DNA from: a bacterium
Lineage (GTDB): Bacteria > Calescibacteriota > Calescibacteriia > Calescibacteriales > Calescibacteriaceae
Assembly: GCA_030550715.1 (NCBI GenBank)
Contig: JAUQOU010000021.1
Coordinates: 1 to 35,081, forward strand
Length of the DNA: 35,081 nt
Direction: 5' to 3'
Shown piece by piece: positions 31,837-35,081 of the stretch. The position numbers were made by a program, and so were the translations under genes. Position 1 is the first letter of the stretch, and each line of letters starts with the position of its first letter. A model generated the notes under the pieces. It was not told where the DNA came from and did no database searches. It was given only the letters and a program-made list of their open reading frames with translations.

Positions 31837-33231
31837 CTACGCTGAGGATATTTCTCCGAGGAATTTTGAGAGCATATCTTTTATTTTTCCTGCTCCCATA
31901 AAAACAATAACATCACCCTTACCAGCTCTCTTGAAAATCTCTTTTGCTTCATCAACAACAAGTTCATAAGGAATATACCTTATGTTTTTTCCATTTGCAA
32001 GAGAAATTATAGAATGAGGAGAGACATTCCACACATTTTCTTCTGATGCGGGATATATATCTGTAATTAAGCATAGGTCAGCAAGAGAAATCGCCTCCGC
32101 AAATTCTTTTTTTAAGTTGTGTACCCGCGAAAATCTGTGTGGTTCAAAAATAAGAAAAATTCTTCCGCTGTATATTTGTCTCAAGGTAAGCAAAGTGGCT
32201 TTTATTTCTGTGGGATGATGAGCGTAATCATCTACTACATACACACCATCCTTTTCCATCACCAACTCTATTCTTCTTTTCACACCTTCAAAACTTCTGA
32301 AAGCGTTTTTTATCACATCTAAATCAACCCCGAAAATATAACAAACAGCAAAAGAAAGCAATGAATTATAGATGTTGTGCAGCCCCGGGACTCCAAGCTC
32401 TACACCTTCAACATGAATCTTTCCCTCACCTATATCTATAACTATGTCATACCTTGAATTTTTCCCGAGATATAAATTTTTCACATAAAAGTTAGCTTTT
32501 TGATCTTCAAGAGAACATGTTATCACTTTTCTTTTTATATAAGGTATAATTTCGCGCAAATTAGCATCATCTTGGTTTACCACAACAAAACCCCATATTG
32601 GGACAGAATTAGCAAATGTCAAAATAGCTTTTTTCAGGTTTTCAAATCCGCCCCACTTTTCCTCATGTTCTCTATCTATGTTGGTTATCACAACGCAAAA
32701 GGGGAGAACCTTCAGAAAATCGGTATCGGATTCATCTATTTCAGCAACTGCAACAGAGCCATAACTTAACTCATCTTCATCGTTTTTAGCTATACCACCT
32801 ATTATTGAAAGAGGTTTTTTGCCTCCTTTTTTGAGCGTGTAAGATATAAGAGTTGTGGTCGTGGTTTTACCGTGAGAGCCAAGAACACATATTGTATTTT
32901 TCAACCTGAGAATCTCTGCAAGAAGCTCTATTCTTTTGAGAACTATTTTGTTTTTTCTTTTTGCAAACTCAATTTCTTCGTTATCAGGAGAAACAGCCGA
33001 AGAATACACAACAACATCAACATCATCTATATGTTCTTTTGAATGCCCCTTGAAAAATAAAAGCCCATACTTTTCTAACTTTTTCACAGTTTCAGAATAA
33101 GAGAGGTCGCAACCAGAGACGGAAAAGCCATTGATGAGAAGGAGGCGAGCAAGGGATGACATTCCACTTCCGCCAACCCCAATAAAGTGAAATGAATTAA
33201 CATAACTCAACTTCTTCTCAACAACAAACAT
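31837..33231 (-). CDS. murC: UDP-N-acetylmuramate--L-alanine ligase
   Basis: Adds the first amino acid to UDP-MurNAc in peptidoglycan synthesis. The 464-residue protein has FHFIGVGGSGMSSLARLLL at the N-terminus, the ATP-binding GSHGKTTTTTLISYTL, and VDDYAHHPTEIKATL at the central/C-terminal join, all diagnostic of MurC rather than MurD-F. The ATG at 33231 is preferred; the frame runs to a TTG at 33255. No other mur, fts or ddl gene is adjacent, though murC usually lies in the dcw cluster. A TATATT box lies 12 bases before the ATG; no Shine-Dalgarno sequence is seen. It is divergent from ychF. Confidence 0.94.
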   Translation of the reverse strand: MFVVEKKLSYVNSFHFIGVGGSGMSSLARLLLINGFSVSGCDLSYSETVKKLEKYGLLFFKGHSKEHIDDVDVVVYSSAVSPDNEEIEFAKRKNKIVLKRIELLAEILRLKNTICVLGSHGKTTTTTLISYTLKKGGKKPLSIIGGIAKNDEDELSYGSVAVAEIDESDTDFLKVLPFCVVITNIDREHEEKWGGFENLKKAILTFANSVPIWGFVVVNQDDANLREIIPYIKRKVITCSLEDQKANFYVKNLYLGKNSRYDIVIDIGEGKIHVEGVELGVPGLHNIYNSLLSFAVCYIFGVDLDVIKNAFRSFEGVKRRIELVMEKDGVYVVDDYAHHPTEIKATLLTLRQIYSGRIFLIFEPHRFSRVHNLKKEFAEAISLADLCLITDIYPASEENVWNVSPHSIISLANGKNIRYIPYELVVDEAKEIFKRAGKGDVIVFMGAGKIKDMLSKFLGEISSA

Positions 33232-33258
33232 ATAAAACAAAACAATATAAATCAAATT

Positions 33259-33284
33259 AATTTATTCAACTAATTTATTCAACA
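33259..33284. repeat. 13-base tandem repeat in the murC-ychF intergenic region
   Basis: AATTTATTCAACT is followed by AATTTATTCAACA. It lies between the divergent starts and could be a regulatory site or simple AT-rich duplication. Confidence 0.6.
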
Positions 33285-33338
33285 ATTTGCACATTTCCAA
33301 AGTATTATAAAATTTCATAGAATTTCACTTAAAACTAA

Positions 33339-34430
33339 ATGCTTTATGGAGAAAGGATAAGAGTTGGACTTGTTGGAATACCATCAAGTGGTAAAACCAC
33401 AATTTTTAATCTGCTATGTAAAGCATCAGCAGAAGTATCCGAATATCCGTTTACAACAAAAAGCAAGAATCAAGGAATAATGCAGATGTATGAGCCGAGA
33501 GTCGAAATACTATCAAAAATCTTGAAATCAAGCGAGGTTAAATACCCGGCAGTTGAAATAGTAGATGTCGCCGGACTTATAAAAGGAGCACACAAAGGAG
33601 AAGGGCTCGGAAACGAATTTCTCTCATACATAAGACCACTTGACATAGTTTGCTATGTCCTGAGACATATCGAATCTGTACCACATATAGACGGAAAAGA
33701 TGATATAAAAAGAGATTTTGACATTTTAAGATATGAAATCGCAATGAGCGATCTTGAAATAGTATCAAGAAGAGAGGAAAAACTGAAAAAACTTTCTTCG
33801 GTTGGACAAAAAGAAGCAAGAGAAACCCTCAAAATACTTGAAAAAATAAAAAGTCAAATAGAAAATTTTGCACAGAACGCAAAGTTCAAAGCAGAATGGG
33901 AATCAGAAGATGAAAGAGCAAAAGGAGAAAAAGAAATATCATCGCTCAACCTTATATCAGCAAAACCGTTTTTTGTGATAATAAACACAGATATATCTAC
34001 AAGCAGATGGGACGAACTCAAGCATTCTCTAAAAGAAAAGGTAGAAGAAGAGAAAATTATTGTTTGCGATGCACTATCTGAAATGGAAATAGACGAAAAA
34101 GAAGTGAAAAGTTATGGAATAACACCACTGAGAGAACTTATAACAAATACAATAAAAAAAATAGGTAATGTAGTGATTTTTTTCACCGGCTTTGAAGGAA
34201 AAGAGCTGAGAAGCTGGATAGTACAAAACGGTACAACAGTGTTTGAGGCAGCTGGTATGATTCACTCTGACATGCAAAAGGGTTTTATATCAGCAGAAGT
34301 GGCAAAATATGAAGAATATAAAAAATGCACCTCAGACAAAGAAGCATATCAAAACGGAGTATTTATAAAGGTAGGAAAAGATTACATAATAGAAGATGGA
34401 GATATAATAAGAATAAAGTTTAAGGTCTGA
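33339..34430 (+). CDS. ychF: YchF/OLA1-family P-loop NTPase (divergent)
   Basis: A 363-residue Obg-related NTPase with C-terminal TGS domain. The G3 region DVAGLIKGAHKGEGLGNEFLSYIR and the TGS end FFTGFEGKELRSW plus AAGMIHSDMQKGFISAEV are typical YchF, and the coiled-coil middle is in place. Two parts differ from family pattern: the P-loop is GIPSSGKTT (13-21) rather than GxPNVGKST, and the NxxE motif that gives ATP preference appears as INTDIST, without the glutamate. This suggests a divergent member that may have altered nucleotide choice. YchF is usually near pth or ispE-prs genes; here it is alone. The ATG at 33339 has no Shine-Dalgarno sequence; TATAAAAT at 33306-33313 is a possible -10 element. 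Confidence 0.9.
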   Translation: MLYGERIRVGLVGIPSSGKTTIFNLLCKASAEVSEYPFTTKSKNQGIMQMYEPRVEILSKILKSSEVKYPAVEIVDVAGLIKGAHKGEGLGNEFLSYIRPLDIVCYVLRHIESVPHIDGKDDIKRDFDILRYEIAMSDLEIVSRREEKLKKLSSVGQKEARETLKILEKIKSQIENFAQNAKFKAEWESEDERAKGEKEISSLNLISAKPFFVIINTDISTSRWDELKHSLKEKVEEEKIIVCDALSEMEIDEKEVKSYGITPLRELITNTIKKIGNVVIFFTGFEGKELRSWIVQNGTTVFEAAGMIHSDMQKGFISAEVAKYEEYKKCTSDKEAYQNGVFIKVGKDYIIEDGDIIRIKFKV

Positions 34431-34448
34431 TTTTAAACTCGCAATACT

Positions 34449-35081
34449 TCAGAAATAAACTCTTATAATTTCTTTTTTGTGAGAAACATAAGCACAAACT
34501 TTGCCAGAAGTGATGCTTTCCTTGCCCAACTTCTTTTTAGCTTCCTCCGCTAAACCCTTTACCTTATATTTCAGAAAAACAACAAGACGATAACAATATA
34601 TCTGATTTTCAACTATCTGATCTGAATAAGAAGTAGTACTGGAAGGAAAAGAAGAAATATCAGAAAAATTCTCGCAGTTATAGCCAAGACATCTTTGCAA
34701 AACTATATCCTCGGAATCAATTGAAGCTGGAATATTCCATGAAAGGTAAAGATTACCCTCGGAATACGAATTTATTTTAATTACATCCGATCCAAGAGAT
34801 AGTGGAGGGACTTCCTCTTTCTTTTCTATACTGGCAACTTCCTTCGGTGGAGGTGTCTTTGGTTGTTCCGCTGGAATCTCTTCTTTCTGCTTTGCGAGAA
34901 GTTTTGCTCTCTCACTTTCAAGCTCAGCAAGTTTCTTTTCAAGCTCTGCTATCTTTTTTTCAAGCTCCTGTGAAGAAGAAACTATCTCCTTAGCTTTTCC
35001 TTCTTCAACTGTGACAACACGAGTTATATAATAACTCGGAATATCTATTCCCAAAATTATATTGAAGAAAAAAAGAAGTCC
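34449..35081 (-). CDS. Secreted coiled-coil protein with FN3-like domain (5' end outside window)
   Basis: The frame is open to the right edge. Its first visible residues, GLLFFFNIILGIDIPSYYI, look like the hydrophobic core of a signal peptide or membrane anchor, so the true start lies beyond the window (a TTG at 35054 would cut the signal). After that comes a predicted coiled coil (SSSQELEKKIAELEKKLAELES), a Pro/Glu-rich linker, and a beta-rich domain (INSYSEGNLYLSWNIPASID ... YCYRLVVFLKYK) resembling a fibronectin type III module with four cysteines. An envelope role is likely. It converges with ychF with an 18-base gap. Confidence 0.65.
   Translation of the reverse strand, partial: GLLFFFNIILGIDIPSYYITRVVTVEEGKAKEIVSSSQELEKKIAELEKKLAELESERAKLLAKQKEEIPAEQPKTPPPKEVASIEKKEEVPPLSLGSDVIKINSYSEGNLYLSWNIPASIDSEDIVLQRCLGYNCENFSDISSFPSSTTSYSDQIVENQIYCYRLVVFLKYKVKGLAEEAKKKLGKESITSGKVCAYVSHKKEIIRVYF

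Overview
The window is AT-rich, densely coding DNA from a Gram-negative-type bacterium. Diderm character is indicated by an OmpA-family protein, an MlaE-type lipid permease, a TatB-like translocase subunit, a prepilin peptidase and a periplasmic c-type cytochrome peroxidase. Aconitase A, an acyl-CoA dehydrogenase, a NuoI subunit and the di-haem peroxidase point to a respiring organism. I could not place it in a phylum from sequence alone. No gene-free stretch reaches 300 bases; the longest are about 200 bases or less. I saw no rRNA, tRNA, CRISPR array, insertion sequence or phage gene.

Layout. 1-6217 is all on the + strand: the end of an unrecognised protein, a siroheme synthase N-domain gene, tatB-like, thiD, an acyl-CoA dehydrogenase, a secreted TPR protein and rnpA. 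A prepilin peptidase (- strand) converges on rnpA and overlaps its end. 7067-8084 (+) holds a small ORF broken by an in-frame stop and an MlaE-type permease. 8089-15477 (-) holds a class IV aminotransferase overlapping a PqqD-like/Memo fusion, an OmpA protein with an odd N-terminus, a radical SAM/SPASM protein next to a DUF1802 protein, and an orphan xylose-type binding protein. 15526-17114 is a divergent NuoI / ABC ATPase pair. 17154-24361 (-) holds an alpha/beta hydrolase, a PilO-like protein, pgsA, an RpoH-type sigma factor, hisC and aconitase. 24556-25917 (+) is a cytochrome c peroxidase plus a small unknown gene. 25920-33231 (-) is mainly an envelope polysaccharide region: glycosyltransferase, rfbC, khpA, methyltransferase, asparagine synthetase, polyprenyl-phosphate-type glycosyltransferase and murC. 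A divergent ychF (+) and a partial coiled-coil/FN3-like secreted protein (-) close the window.

How the genes fit together. Few neighbours form textbook operons. NuoI, MlaE, RnpA, MurC, the XylF-like protein and the ABC ATPase, which in many bacteria sit beside their partners, are all isolated here. Convergent gene pairs are separated by 2 to 39 bases or overlap, with no clear intrinsic terminators. Translation signals are of two kinds: a few genes have strong Shine-Dalgarno sequences (acyl-CoA dehydrogenase, peroxidase, khpA), while several others have none and instead carry a TAAAAT/TATATT-like box 6-8 bases before the ATG, as expected for leaderless transcripts. The points most worth a second look are this start-signal pattern, the PqqD-Memo fusion near a radical SAM/SPASM gene, the membrane-anchor/signal-peptide arrangement of the OmpA protein, the interrupted ORF upstream of mlaE, and missing key residues in the siroheme synthase and YchF homologues.
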